NCBI RefSeq assembly: GCF_008180155.1
Contig: NZ_VSZS01000050.1
Coordinates: 1 to 42,438 of the forward strand
Direction: 5' to 3'
DNA length: 42,438 nucleotides
Source: Neoaquamicrobium microcysteis
GTDB taxonomy: Bacteria > Pseudomonadota > Alphaproteobacteria > Rhizobiales > Rhizobiaceae
In this document: piece by piece, positions 32,941 through 42,226 of the stretch
Layout: each line of letters begins with the position of its first letter
How positions within the stretch are numbered: the first letter of the stretch is position 1
The notes under the pieces: generated by a model
What the model was told of the DNA's origin: nothing
Databases searched by the model: none
Seen by the model: only the letters and a program-made list of their open reading frames with translations
Position numbers and translations under genes: made by a program

Positions 32941-33813
32941 ATGGACCTCCTGTTCACCCAGTTATTGAACGGCCTGACGGCGGGTGCCGAATACGCCCTC
33001 GTAGCGGCAGGGCTCGCATTGCTGTTCGGCATCCTGCAGATCGTCAATTTCGCGCATGGCGAGTTTTACATGCTCGCAGCGTTCATTCTCTATGTCCTGC
33101 TTGCCGTAGTCGGACTGCCTTACTACGCCGCAGCGCCGCTGACCGTGTTGCTGATGGCGTGCGCAGGTGTGCTGTTCTATGCCATCGTCATTAGCAGGGT
33201 GATCTCGCGCCCATGGCAGATTCAGCTCATTTCCACGCTTGCCCTATCCATCGTGATGATCAATCTCGCTATCGTGCTGTCAGGTCCTACGCCGCGCTAC
33301 GTCGAGAGCCCTCTGAACAACGTTATCCTTGATCTGGGAAGCGTACGGATCTCGGCCCAACGTGTGCTGGTGCTTCTGGGGACCATAGTTTCCTTCGCCG
33401 CGCTCTACCTTGGACTGAAGTACACGCGTACCGGCAAGGCCATGCGCGCGGTTGCGCAGAACCGTGAGGCGGCTGCCGTGGTCGGCATCGGCGTTCCCGT
33501 GATCGGTCTCGTCACCACTGTTGTCGCCGCATCCTTCGCCGGTCTCGCTGGCGCGCTGATCGCTCCGCTCTATGCCGTCGGGCCAACGATGGCCGTTCTC
33601 GTCAACATCAAGGCCTTTGCCGCCGTCATCGTCGGTGGCTTCGGCAACGTGAAGGGAGCGATCGTAGCCGCATTCGTCATCGGATTGCTGGAGGCTGCGT
33701 CAACGACGTTGATTTCGACGGAGTATACCGACGCGATCGTCTTCGGCGGAATGATACTGATATTGCTGTTCAGGCCCAACGGGCTGTTCGGCAAGGCTGT
33801 GAGGGTAGGCTGA
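32941..33813 (+). CDS. livH: Liv-type ABC transporter permease (LivH-like)
   Basis: This 290-aa membrane protein of the BPD_transp_2 family starts LFTQLLNGLTAGAEYALVAA and contains GLALLFGILQIVNFAHGEFYM and a conserved cytoplasmic loop with KAMRAVAQNREAAAVVGI. Eight to nine helices are predicted. It forms one half of the inner-membrane channel of a branched-chain amino acid-type transporter; in this operon the substrate is probably a small amide or ureide rather than a branched-chain amino acid. The stop overlaps the next start by one base (TGATG). Confidence 0.87.
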   Translation: MDLLFTQLLNGLTAGAEYALVAAGLALLFGILQIVNFAHGEFYMLAAFILYVLLAVVGLPYYAAAPLTVLLMACAGVLFYAIVISRVISRPWQIQLISTLALSIVMINLAIVLSGPTPRYVESPLNNVILDLGSVRISAQRVLVLLGTIVSFAALYLGLKYTRTGKAMRAVAQNREAAAVVGIGVPVIGLVTTVVAASFAGLAGALIAPLYAVGPTMAVLVNIKAFAAVIVGGFGNVKGAIVAAFVIGLLEAASTTLISTEYTDAIVFGGMILILLFRPNGLFGKAVRVG

Positions 33814-35627
33814 TGGACGCTATATCCTCCCGTTTCATGCGCGATTACGGCTGGCTGCTCATCCTGCTGGTGGCGGCCGCCCTCGTGCCCGTGTTCTCTC
33901 AGTCGAACTATTACATCAGCATCGGCATCAACGCGCTCATCATCGTTTGTCTGGCGGTCTCCTTCGACCTGGTGGTCGGCCGCGTCGGCGCTCTCAGTTT
34001 CGCTCAGCCCGTGTTTTACGGCTTCGGCATGTATGTCGCCGCGCTGCTGGCGGTGAATCTGGAGATGGGCTTCTGGTGGCAGGTCATAGCGGCCATGGCG
34101 GGTGGCATGTTGCTGGCCCTTGTCGTTGGCATACCGTCTTTCCGCCTGAACCTGCACGCTTTCGCCATCGGTACGCTGGGCTTCGCCACCATCGCGCATC
34201 TCATTGCCACCAACTGGATGGAGGTGACGCAGGGGCCGATGTGCGTCGCCGGGGTGCCGCGCGCGACCATCCCGCTCGGCTTCATGGAAATCGCGCCATG
34301 GAAGCTGCCGCAGCAATACTACTTCATTCTCACGATCGCGGCGATGGTGGTGGTGGCCTCGGTCGCGATCAACCGTCGCAAGCTCGGCCTGGCCTTCCAG
34401 GCCGTGCGGGATGATCCGGTGCTGGCGGCGTCGAACGGGTTCTTTCCAACGAGCCTGCGGCTCACGGCTTTCGCGGTTGCGGCGGCGTTCTCCGCTGTGG
34501 CTGGCGTGTTTGCTGCCCAGTTCCAGACGGTGGTTTGTCCGGACTCGTTCTCGACCGCGACCACGGTTACGCTGCTGATCGTCGCATTCATTGGAGGCCG
34601 GGCCAGCCTGCGTGGAGTGCTCACTGCTTCGATCATCTTCACTGTGCTGCCCCAGGTGCTGCGCATCGCGGACGAATGGCGCATGGTCATTTTCGGCCTG
34701 CTGCTGCTCGTCATCGTCCTGTCCGCGCCGGACGGCATCGAGCACCTGTTTCAGCGCGTCGAGCGTTGGCGGAAAGGGCGGCGTGAGGGCGGCAAGGCTT
34801 CGGGCGTCAGTGCCCAGCCTTTCGCGGCTGATACGATCGCCGACATCACGCCGCTCGGCGCGGAGGAGCGGATCGATGGCGGGCATCTCAGGATATCCGG
34901 TCTGTCCAAGGCGTTCGCCGGGGTCAAGGCTGTGGATGATCTTTCGCTGGAGGTGCGCCCCGGTGAACTGGTCGGATTGATCGGGCCGAATGGCTCGGGC
35001 AAGTCCACCACGCTTGACTGCATATCCGGTATCACGAAACCCGATGCGGGCCGTGTCGAATTGGATGGCATCGACATTACCGGCATGTCTTCCAGCGCGC
35101 TGGCCAAGCGGGGTCTGGTCCGGACCTTCCAGTCCACGCGCGTCTACGAGACGCTGACCGTGCGGCAAAACCTCGCCGTGGCTCTGCATGGGCGCCAGTC
35201 GATTATGGCAGAATGGGCTTCATACCTGTCGCCGCAATCCGAGAGCCGGTCGTTCCGCGAACGTGCCGACCATCTGATCGAAACACTCAATCTCAAGCAT
35301 GTCGAGCATCGCAAGGCGGGAGAATTGTCCTATGGTCAGCGCAAGCTCGTCCAGTTCGCGGCGTCCGTCATCAGCCCGCCGCGTGTCCTGCTGCTCGACG
35401 AGCCGCTGGCCGGTGTCAATCCGACCATCATCAACCTGTTCATGAGGCATATCGCCGCGAACCATGGGGCGGGACTGACCATCATCCTTGTGGAGCACAA
35501 TCTCGGCGTTGTCGTGCAACTGTGCGAGCGGCTGGTCGTGCTTGAGCAGGGGCGCAAGCTGGCGGACGGCAACCCGCACGATGTCATGGGCACCCCCAGT
35601 GTTCAGGAGGCGTATCTTGGCCGTTGA
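33813..35627 (+). CDS. Fused ABC permease-ATPase (LivM-LivG)
   Basis: This 604-aa protein joins a LivM-type permease (about 1-310: NALIIVCLAVSFDLVVGRVG, ALSFAQPVFYGFGMYVAALL) and, after a charged linker (about 312-350), a LivG-type ATPase. ATPase motifs are Walker A GPNGSGKST near 391, signature LSYGQRKLVQF near 504, and Walker B RVLLLDEPLAGVNP near 524; the C-terminus GTPSVQEAYLGR is typical of LivG. LivM-LivG fusions are known and complete. The single polypeptide fixes the stoichiometry of one ATPase per permease. It overlaps livF by 11 nt. Confidence 0.88.
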   Translation: MDAISSRFMRDYGWLLILLVAAALVPVFSQSNYYISIGINALIIVCLAVSFDLVVGRVGALSFAQPVFYGFGMYVAALLAVNLEMGFWWQVIAAMAGGMLLALVVGIPSFRLNLHAFAIGTLGFATIAHLIATNWMEVTQGPMCVAGVPRATIPLGFMEIAPWKLPQQYYFILTIAAMVVVASVAINRRKLGLAFQAVRDDPVLAASNGFFPTSLRLTAFAVAAAFSAVAGVFAAQFQTVVCPDSFSTATTVTLLIVAFIGGRASLRGVLTASIIFTVLPQVLRIADEWRMVIFGLLLLVIVLSAPDGIEHLFQRVERWRKGRREGGKASGVSAQPFAADTIADITPLGAEERIDGGHLRISGLSKAFAGVKAVDDLSLEVRPGELVGLIGPNGSGKSTTLDCISGITKPDAGRVELDGIDITGMSSSALAKRGLVRTFQSTRVYETLTVRQNLAVALHGRQSIMAEWASYLSPQSESRSFRERADHLIETLNLKHVEHRKAGELSYGQRKLVQFAASVISPPRVLLLDEPLAGVNPTIINLFMRHIAANHGAGLTIILVEHNLGVVVQLCERLVVLEQGRKLADGNPHDVMGTPSVQEAYLGR

Positions 35628-36351
35628 GAAAGAACCGCTGCTCGAACTACGCGACGTCCATGCCGGCTACGGCGAACTGAGCATCCTCAAGGGGGTTTCG
35701 TTCGGCGTGGGCGGCGGCACCGTCACCTCGGTGATCGGTGCCAACGGCGCGGGAAAGTCGACCCTGCTGAAAACCATCTTCGGAATGCTGAAGGTCCGAG
35801 AGGGAGACGTCAGCTTCGAGGGGCGCTCCATCGCCGCGTTGGGCACGGTCAAGCGTCTGAAGGCCGGTATCGCGATCGTACCACAAGGCCGCTGCAACTT
35901 TCCGCAGATGACCATTCGCGAAAACCTGGAAATGGGCGCCTATACGCGATCCGACGACGGGATTGAGGCCGATCTCCAGCATATGGTCGACCAGTTCCCC
36001 ATCTTGCGGGAGAAGCTGCATCTTCTGGCCGGCGACATGAGCGGCGGGCAGCAGCAGATGCTGGAGATGGCGATGGCTCTCATGGTGAGGCCCAGGGTGC
36101 TTCTCCTCGATGAGCCGTCGCTAGGTCTCTCGCCGATGATGATCGACGAGGTGTTTACCTCGATCCGCTCACTGGCCGAGGTCAACGGAATGGCCATCAT
36201 CATGGTCGAGCAGAACGCGGTCCAGGCGCTGAAGATCTCTGATCTCGGCGTGGTCATCGAATTGGGGCGCGTCAGCGCCACCGGAACCGGACCGGAAATG
36301 CTGAACGATCCGGACATTCGCAAAGCCTATCTCGGCCTGCCCGTCATCTGA
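35617..36351 (+). CDS. livF: Liv-type ABC transporter ATPase (LivF-like)
   Basis: This 244-aa protein has Walker A GANGAGKST near 42, signature MSGGQQQMLEMAMAL near 140 and Walker B RVLLLDEPSLGLSP near 161. The likely start is TTG 35617, placed 6 nt after a strong AGGAGG (35605-35610) inside the end of the livM-livG gene; no ATG fits the family's N-terminus (EKEPLLELRDVHAGYG). It completes the transporter with LivH and LivM-LivG. It is followed 18 bp downstream by the racemase-family gene. Confidence 0.88.
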   Translation: MAVEKEPLLELRDVHAGYGELSILKGVSFGVGGGTVTSVIGANGAGKSTLLKTIFGMLKVREGDVSFEGRSIAALGTVKRLKAGIAIVPQGRCNFPQMTIRENLEMGAYTRSDDGIEADLQHMVDQFPILREKLHLLAGDMSGGQQQMLEMAMALMVRPRVLLLDEPSLGLSPMMIDEVFTSIRSLAEVNGMAIIMVEQNAVQALKISDLGVVIELGRVSATGTGPEMLNDPDIRKAYLGLPVI

Positions 36352-36369
36352 TTTCGAAGGGATGTTATC

Positions 36370-37101
36370 ATGACACTCGAGCCAATCGGACTTGGCATCA
36401 TCACCCCATCAGCCAATTCGATCATGGAGCGCGACTTTCCGCGCCTGGAGATTCCAAAGGTAGGCTTTCATTTCTCCCGCGTGCTCAACAGCGAGGATTC
36501 GCTGGAGCAACTGAGTGCGATGAAGGAACGGGCACGCGAGGCGGCGCAACTGCTGAGCCATGCCCGTTGGGTGAAGGCCGTAGCGCTCGGCTGTACCTCC
36601 GGCAGCTTCATCGGCGGTGTCGGTTACGACGAGGGTGTCAGCGACGTGCTGACGGAGGCGTCCGGCCTGCCCTCGATCACCACGTCAAGCAGCATTCTGG
36701 TTGCCCTGAGGGCGCTTGGACTGCGCAAGCTTGCAGTCTTCGACCCCTATGAGCCGTGGCTGTCCGCCAAGCTGGTCGCCTACCTCCAGGGAAATGGCTT
36801 CGAAGTCGTGGCCAGCCACTGCAATTTCGGCATGGTGAGGACGGAGGGGCTGGACGACTATCAGCCGATCAACGAATGGATCGCGCCGCGCATGCCCGAC
36901 GAGGCCGATGGTGTCTACATCGGCTGCACCAACTTCACCTGGTTGCGTGGCATCGCGCCGCTGGAGAAGGCGATCGGAAGACCCGTCGTGACAAGCAATC
37001 TGGCTACCGTATGGAAGCTGCTCCAGATCGCCGGATACCCGCATCCGGTCCCAATCGCTGGCACCCGGCTCAGCCAACTGGACGTCTGGGAGACGGCGTG
37101 A
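36370..37101 (+). CDS. Asp/Glu racemase superfamily protein, maleate isomerase/arylmalonate decarboxylase-like
   Basis: This 243-aa protein has the two catalytic cysteines of the Asp/Glu racemase superfamily: C75 in VALGCTSGSFIGG and C186 in YIGCTNFTWL. The N-terminal PIGLGIITPSANSIMERDF matches the maleate cis-trans isomerase/AMDase branch. It could isomerise a cis-dicarboxylate or racemise/decarboxylate an intermediate. Placement between the transporter and the hydantoinase genes suggests it handles a ring-opened or side-chain acid. Substrate unknown. ATG 36370 follows AAGGGATG-type spacing. Stop and next start overlap (TGATG). Confidence 0.82.
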   Translation: MTLEPIGLGIITPSANSIMERDFPRLEIPKVGFHFSRVLNSEDSLEQLSAMKERAREAAQLLSHARWVKAVALGCTSGSFIGGVGYDEGVSDVLTEASGLPSITTSSSILVALRALGLRKLAVFDPYEPWLSAKLVAYLQGNGFEVVASHCNFGMVRTEGLDDYQPINEWIAPRMPDEADGVYIGCTNFTWLRGIAPLEKAIGRPVVTSNLATVWKLLQIAGYPHPVPIAGTRLSQLDVWETA

Positions 37102-38309
37102 TGGCACAGCTTCCCCTCGAGGGAAAAATGCAGGAGATCAGGGCCGATGCGCCGTCGCTGGACAGGCGTATCTTCCTGATGAGCTGCGGCGCCTCCATTA
37201 TGCCGCAGCCGGTCGTGCAGGCCATGCACGATTATCTCGATCTTGAGGCCGATGTCGGCGGCTATGCAGCCGCCGACATCGAGGCGCGCAGGATCGCGGA
37301 CGTACATACCTCCGTCGCCCGGCTGCTTAACGCGAAGGACGAGGAGATCGCCCTCGTCGAGAACGCAACCGTCGCCTGGCAGAAGGCCTTCTATTCGCTT
37401 CCGTTCAAGGCCGGCGACGTGGTGCTGACTGTGGAGGCGGAATATGCGGCCAACTATGTCGCCTATCTTCAGATTAAACAGCGGCACGGCATAGACATCC
37501 GCGTCGTCTCCTCGGATGAAACGGGTCAGGTCGATCTGGATGCGCTCGAGGCGATGATCGACGACAAGGTGAAGCTGATCTCAGCCACCTGGATTCCGAC
37601 CAATGGCGGACTGGCCAACCCAGCGAAAGAGATCGGCCTGATCGCGCGGCGGCATGGCATTCCCTATCTGCTCGACGCCTGCCAGGCGGTCGGCCAGATC
37701 CCTGCCGACGTGGAAGAACTGAACTGCGACTTCCTTGCCGGAACCTCGCGCAAGTTCCTGCGTGGGCCGCGCGGAGCCGGGTTCCTCTATGTGCGAAAGG
37801 AAAGGCTGGCGGATCTCGATCCGGTCATCATCGATCATTGGGGCGCTCCTTGGGTGGAACGCGACCGCTACGAATTGCGGGCCGACGCCCGCCGGTTCGA
37901 GACGTGGGAAAGCAATTGCGGCAACCGCATCGGCATGGGGGTTGCGATCGACTACGCCCTCGCGCTCGGGCTCGACCAGATCGAAGCCCGTTGCCAGATC
38001 CTGTCGGATCGCCTGCGCGGGGGTCTTCGCGATATTTCCGGCGTTGAGGTTCTCGATCTCGGCCCTCGTCCAAGCGCGATCGTCAGTTTCCGTGCCGAAG
38101 GAATGCCGGCCTGGGAGATCGTGAGACAGGCGGCAACCCGCGATGTGATCATCGGGGTGACGGGCAAGGCCAGTACGCTGATCGATGCCGAGCGACGGGG
38201 CCTTGCGCAGCATGTCAGGGCGGCGCCGCACTATTTCAACACCGTCGAGGAAATCGACACGACGGTCGAGGTCGTCGCAGGCCTCCTGAAGAGCAATCAC
38301 ACGAACTGA
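37101..38309 (+). CDS. Class V aminotransferase (PLP; isopenicillin N epimerase/SufS-like fold)
   Basis: This 402-aa PLP enzyme has an aspartate that should contact the PLP pyridine, D192 (LLDACQAVGQIPAD), and a Schiff-base lysine, K218 (GTSRKFLRGPRGAGFLYV). The N-terminal region (FLMSCGASIMPQPVVQAMHD, ENATVAWQKAFYSLPF) fits the class V family. By sequence it could be an aminotransferase, a lyase or an epimerase; the context of ring-cleaving hydantoinases favours amino acid or amide processing. ATG 37101 shares one base with the preceding stop. Complete; it lies 76 bp before hyuA. Confidence 0.85.
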   Translation: MAQLPLEGKMQEIRADAPSLDRRIFLMSCGASIMPQPVVQAMHDYLDLEADVGGYAAADIEARRIADVHTSVARLLNAKDEEIALVENATVAWQKAFYSLPFKAGDVVLTVEAEYAANYVAYLQIKQRHGIDIRVVSSDETGQVDLDALEAMIDDKVKLISATWIPTNGGLANPAKEIGLIARRHGIPYLLDACQAVGQIPADVEELNCDFLAGTSRKFLRGPRGAGFLYVRKERLADLDPVIIDHWGAPWVERDRYELRADARRFETWESNCGNRIGMGVAIDYALALGLDQIEARCQILSDRLRGGLRDISGVEVLDLGPRPSAIVSFRAEGMPAWEIVRQAATRDVIIGVTGKASTLIDAERRGLAQHVRAAPHYFNTVEEIDTTVEVVAGLLKSNHTN

Positions 38310-38385
38310 GTTTCACACCGGGGGAGCCGCCCGCAGGACGACCGTTCTGCGTCATAAGCCGGCCCGGAATTTTACGGAGCATAGA

Positions 38386-40473
38386 ATGTCGAAACACGCG
38401 AATGTGCGGATGGCGGCGGATATCGGCGGTACGTTTACCGATGTCGTGCTCCAGGTGGGCAGCGACCGGCGGCTCACCCGCAAGGTGCTGACTACGCCCG
38501 ACCAGCCGGAGATCGGCATGCTGAATGGGCTGTCGCTTGCGCTGCAGGATGGCGGGCTGAACTTCGCGGACGTCGATGTCTTCGTGCATGGAACGACCCT
38601 TGCGACAAACGCGATAATCGAGCGAAGAGGCGCGAGGACCGTGCTGGTCGCGACCGAGGGGTTCCGGGACGTTCTCGACATCGCGACGGAAAGCCGCTTC
38701 AACCAATACGACCTGATGATCGAAAAGCCGACGCCGCTGATCCCGCGTTCGGCGCGCTTCACCGTCCCGGAGCGGATCGACGCCACCGGCAAGGTCCTCC
38801 TGCCGCTCGACGTCGAGGCAATGCGCGCGCTGGCTCTGGAACTCAAAGATCAGCAGGTCGAGGCCATAGCCGTGGTGTTCATCCATGCGTATGCCAATGT
38901 CGCGCACGAACTGGAGGCGGAACGCATTCTGCGTGAGAAAATGCCGGACGTTTCGATCTCGCTCTCTCACAAGGTCTGCCCCGAGGTGCGCGAATACGAG
39001 CGCACCTCCACGACCGTGGCCAACGCTTATGTACAACCGCTGATGCAGGGCTATCTCGGTCGCATGGCGGAGGAGCTTCTGAAGCGCGATTTCAATGGCG
39101 CGACCTATCTGATGACGTCGGGCGGCGGCCTGACTTCTCTCGATGTCGCGCGCGACTTTCCTGTCCGGCTGGTCGAATCAGGCCCTGCCGGCGGCGCGAT
39201 CTTCGCTTCTCTGATCGCGCTGGCTGCCGGGGAGCGAAATGTACTGTCCTTCGACATGGGCGGGACGACGGCCAAGGTGTGCCTCATACAGGAGGGCGCG
39301 CCGACGACGTCGCGCTTTTTCGAGGTCGACCGCACCGAACGCTTTATGAAGGGGTCCGGGCTGCCGCTGCGCATCCCCGTGATCGAAATGGTTGAGATCG
39401 GTGCTGGCGGTGGATCGATCGCCAAGGTCGATGGTTTGGGGAGAATCCAGATCGGTCCGCAAAGCGTGTCCTCCAAGCCGGGTCCTGCGTGCTACGATCT
39501 TGGCGGAGATATCCCTTCCGTGACTGACGCCGACCTCGTCCTCGGGTTGATAGAATCGGAGAATTTCGCCAACGGCACGATGACCCTTCGGCCCGACCTG
39601 TCGCGCGCAGCTCTGGCGCGGGACGTCGGGTCAAAGCTTGGTGTGGAGCCGGAGGCGGCAGCCTTTGGCATCTACGAGGTCGTTTGCGAGAACATGGCAA
39701 GCGCTGCCCGCATGCATGCGGCCGAGTTGGGAGCACCGGTCGATCGGTACACCATGATCGCATTCGGCGGCGCAGCGCCTTTGCATGCCGCGCGCGTCGC
39801 GGAAAAAGTCGGCATTGAAAAGGTCCTCATTCCTGCGAATGCTGGGGTGGGGTCGGCTGTCGGCTTTCTGGCGGCGCCGGTTGCCTATGAGGTCATCAGG
39901 TCGTTCCCGCAGAAGGTCAGCGAGGCGTTCGATGTCGAGGGTGTCCGCGCGCTGCTTGCGGGGATGGAGCGCGATGCGAGGGCCCTTGTGGAACCAGGAG
40001 CCGAAGGGGCGCGCACATTCGAGCGGATGACGGCCTATATGCGCTATGTCGGCCAGGGCCATGAGATCGCCGTAGAAATTGCCCGCGACGAGTTGCGGCC
40101 AGGTGCGCAGGCAAGCCTGCGAAGCCGCTTCGAGGTTGAATACCGCAGGCAGTTCTCGCGCGAGATTCCCCTTGCTGACATCGAAGTGCTGACCTGGTCG
40201 GTTCTCGTGTCGACCTACTCGCAGCAGCCGGGGGTCTTCGCGCAGGCCACTAAGGTTGTGGCTCCGCCGCCGGTGGGTAGGCGCGAGCTCTTCGACGGAA
40301 GGCTGAACGCCCTCCTCGATGTGCCCGTCTATGATCGGGCGCAGATGCGGCCCGGATCGCAGGTGCAGGGACCGGCCCTCATCGGAGAGATCGAAACCAC
40401 TATCTACGTTCCCGCCGCCTTCGACGCTCGCGTGGACGGAGCGGGCAACATCGTTCTTGAGAAGAAGGCGTGA
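38386..40473 (+). CDS. hyuA: Hydantoinase/oxoprolinase subunit A (HyuA family)
   Basis: This 695-aa protein has the Hydant_A N-terminal and Hydantoinase_A domains with an actin-like ATP site: AADIGGTFTDVVLQ near 10, FDMGGTTAKVCLIQEG near 288, GAGGGSIAKVD near 339 and GPACYDLGG near 366. Family members cleave the ring of hydantoins, oxoproline or related cyclic amides with ATP, or carboxylate ketones with HyuB. ATG 38386 is preceded by ACGGAG. It is followed immediately by hyuB (overlapping or 5 nt apart depending on the start). Intact. Confidence 0.9.
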   Translation: MSKHANVRMAADIGGTFTDVVLQVGSDRRLTRKVLTTPDQPEIGMLNGLSLALQDGGLNFADVDVFVHGTTLATNAIIERRGARTVLVATEGFRDVLDIATESRFNQYDLMIEKPTPLIPRSARFTVPERIDATGKVLLPLDVEAMRALALELKDQQVEAIAVVFIHAYANVAHELEAERILREKMPDVSISLSHKVCPEVREYERTSTTVANAYVQPLMQGYLGRMAEELLKRDFNGATYLMTSGGGLTSLDVARDFPVRLVESGPAGGAIFASLIALAAGERNVLSFDMGGTTAKVCLIQEGAPTTSRFFEVDRTERFMKGSGLPLRIPVIEMVEIGAGGGSIAKVDGLGRIQIGPQSVSSKPGPACYDLGGDIPSVTDADLVLGLIESENFANGTMTLRPDLSRAALARDVGSKLGVEPEAAAFGIYEVVCENMASAARMHAAELGAPVDRYTMIAFGGAAPLHAARVAEKVGIEKVLIPANAGVGSAVGFLAAPVAYEVIRSFPQKVSEAFDVEGVRALLAGMERDARALVEPGAEGARTFERMTAYMRYVGQGHEIAVEIARDELRPGAQASLRSRFEVEYRRQFSREIPLADIEVLTWSVLVSTYSQQPGVFAQATKVVAPPPVGRRELFDGRLNALLDVPVYDRAQMRPGSQVQGPALIGEIETTIYVPAAFDARVDGAGNIVLEKKA

Positions 40474-40478
40474 CAGCC

Positions 40479-42047
40479 ATGGTGACAGATATGAACTTCC
40501 TCGACATGCAGATCATGTGGAACCGCCTCATCGCCGTGACCGGCGAGCAGGCCAAGACGCTGATCCGCACCGCCTTCAGCACTATCGTGCGCGAATGCGA
40601 GGACATCTCCGCCGGCGTCTTCGACCTTCGGGGGCGCATGATCGCGCAGGCCGTGACCGGAACACCGGGACACATCAACTCCATGGCGGAATCCGTGAAG
40701 CATTTCATCGCCCGGTTTCCGCTGGACACGATGAAGGAGGGCGATGCCTACATCACGAACGACCCGTGGATGGGGACGGGACATCTGAACGACTTCGTCA
40801 TCACGACGCCGGCCTTCCACAAGGGGCGACTGGTCGCCCTGTTCTCATGCACGAGCCATCTGATGGATGTCGGCGGCATGGGGGTGAGCACCGAAGCGGA
40901 CGACGTCCATATGGAGGGTCTCTACATCCCCATTTTGAAGCTTATCGACCGGGGACAGGTCGACGAGGTTCTGATGGAGATCATCAAGGCGAACTCGCGT
41001 CTGCCGGTCGAGACCGAAGGCGATGTCTATTCGCTGGTCGCGTGCAACGAAACCGGCGCGCGCGCGCTCTCAAAGATGATGGACGAGTTCGAACTGGAAT
41101 CGATCGACGCTCTTGCGGACTTCGTGCTGACTCGCTCCGAGGACGCGGTCCGCAAATCAATCGCCGCCTTGCCGAAGGGGTCCTGGTCCTACGGGATGGT
41201 CACCGACGGCTACGACGACCCGATCGAACTGGCGGCGCAGCTCACCGTGTCGGACAATGGCATTCATGTGGATTTTGCCGGGACATCCCAGTCGATCAGG
41301 AAGGGGATCAACGTGCCTCTTTCCTACACGACCGCCTATTCGGTTTTCGGACTTGGCTGTGTGGTCGCGCCGGATGTTCCCAACAATGCCGGCTCGTTGC
41401 TGCCTTTCACGATCTCCGCGCCTGCCGGCACCATCCTCAATGCGATCAAGCCCGCGCCGGTGGCCTCCCGCCACGTGATCGGCCAGATGCTTCCCGACGT
41501 GGTTTTCGGATGCCTGCGCCAGGCCCTGCCCGATCGGGTGCCGGCGGAAGGCGCATCTGCACTATGGAACGTGACCGTACGCGGACGGCACAAGACGGAC
41601 GCGGCAGAGGAAAAGCCGTTCGCTTTGTCGATCACCATGAATGGCGGCACCGGCGCTCGCCCGACAAAGGACGGGCTTTCCGCGACCGCTTTCCCTTCGG
41701 GCGTGCACGGCACTCAGGTGGAGATCGCGGAAATCCAGGCTCCCATCGTTGTCTGGAAAAAGGAGCTTCGTATCGGCAGCGGTGGAAACGGCAGGATGCG
41801 GGGAGGGGACGGGCAGGTGGTGGAGATGTCCGGCCGTGACGGCACGGCCTTCGACCTGCTCGCTTCGTTCGACCGCGTGGTCTACCCGGCGCGCGGCGCG
41901 CAGGGCGGAGATGATGGCGCAGCCGGCGCCATTCGCCTGAAGTCTGGCAAGCCGATCCGCGCCAAAGGTGTAACCAGGATCGACGCAGACGACAGGTTGA
42001 TACTGCTCACGCCCGGCGGCGGTGGCCTGGGCGACGCGACGCATTGA
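40479..42047 (+). CDS. hyuB: Hydantoinase/oxoprolinase subunit B (HyuB family)
   Basis: This protein of about 522 aa is the Hydantoinase_B partner: FSTIVRECEDISAGVFDLRG near 30, DPWMGTGHLNDFVITTPAF near 95, LFSCTSHLMDVGGMG, and the C-terminal part with MNGGTGARPTKDG near 387 and PGGGGLGD at the end. ATG 40479 is preferred, as AGAAGG ends 10 nt upstream; GTG 40470, overlapping the hyuA stop by 4 nt, is the alternative. With HyuA it forms the ATP-dependent cyclic amide hydrolase. It is the last gene of the operon. Intact. Confidence 0.9.
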   Translation: MVTDMNFLDMQIMWNRLIAVTGEQAKTLIRTAFSTIVRECEDISAGVFDLRGRMIAQAVTGTPGHINSMAESVKHFIARFPLDTMKEGDAYITNDPWMGTGHLNDFVITTPAFHKGRLVALFSCTSHLMDVGGMGVSTEADDVHMEGLYIPILKLIDRGQVDEVLMEIIKANSRLPVETEGDVYSLVACNETGARALSKMMDEFELESIDALADFVLTRSEDAVRKSIAALPKGSWSYGMVTDGYDDPIELAAQLTVSDNGIHVDFAGTSQSIRKGINVPLSYTTAYSVFGLGCVVAPDVPNNAGSLLPFTISAPAGTILNAIKPAPVASRHVIGQMLPDVVFGCLRQALPDRVPAEGASALWNVTVRGRHKTDAAEEKPFALSITMNGGTGARPTKDGLSATAFPSGVHGTQVEIAEIQAPIVVWKKELRIGSGGNGRMRGGDGQVVEMSGRDGTAFDLLASFDRVVYPARGAQGGDDGAAGAIRLKSGKPIRAKGVTRIDADDRLILLTPGGGGLGDATH

Positions 42048-42062
42048 GACCCTGTGGGTCTC
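42046..42062 (+). terminator. Perfect hairpin at the hyuB stop
   Basis: GAGACCC (42046-42052) pairs with GGGTCTC (42056-42062) around TGT, overlapping the stop codon. There is no T-run, so it may be an RNA stabiliser rather than a true terminator. The following 42063-42226 shows no recognisable gene. Confidence 0.4.
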
Positions 42063-42226
42063 CAGGATCTGGCAGGATCGAAAAGCTGAGGCGCGAGTGA
42101 AATGCACTCCGGCGCTTCTCGGAAAGGACTGTCTCAAAAGAACGCCGTGCGCTTCTCATCCGAAGCAGGCTTCCGGGTCGGTCCCAGGCACGTTGACGAT
42201 ATCGCGCATCCGGTGCCGTCGGTAGA

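Noticed and set aside
33570-35189. Open frame of 539 codons on the minus strand opposite livH/livM-livG
   Set aside because: It is a shadow of the ABC transporter genes and spans the boundary of two genes.
40319-41839. Open frame of 506 codons on the plus strand in another frame of hyuA/hyuB
   Set aside because: Low-complexity Arg/Gly/His composition overlapping two confident genes in the correct frames.
42022-42225. 67-codon frame after hyuB
   Set aside because: It overlaps the hyuB end, has no ribosome-binding site or family resemblance, and ends in the transposon flank.
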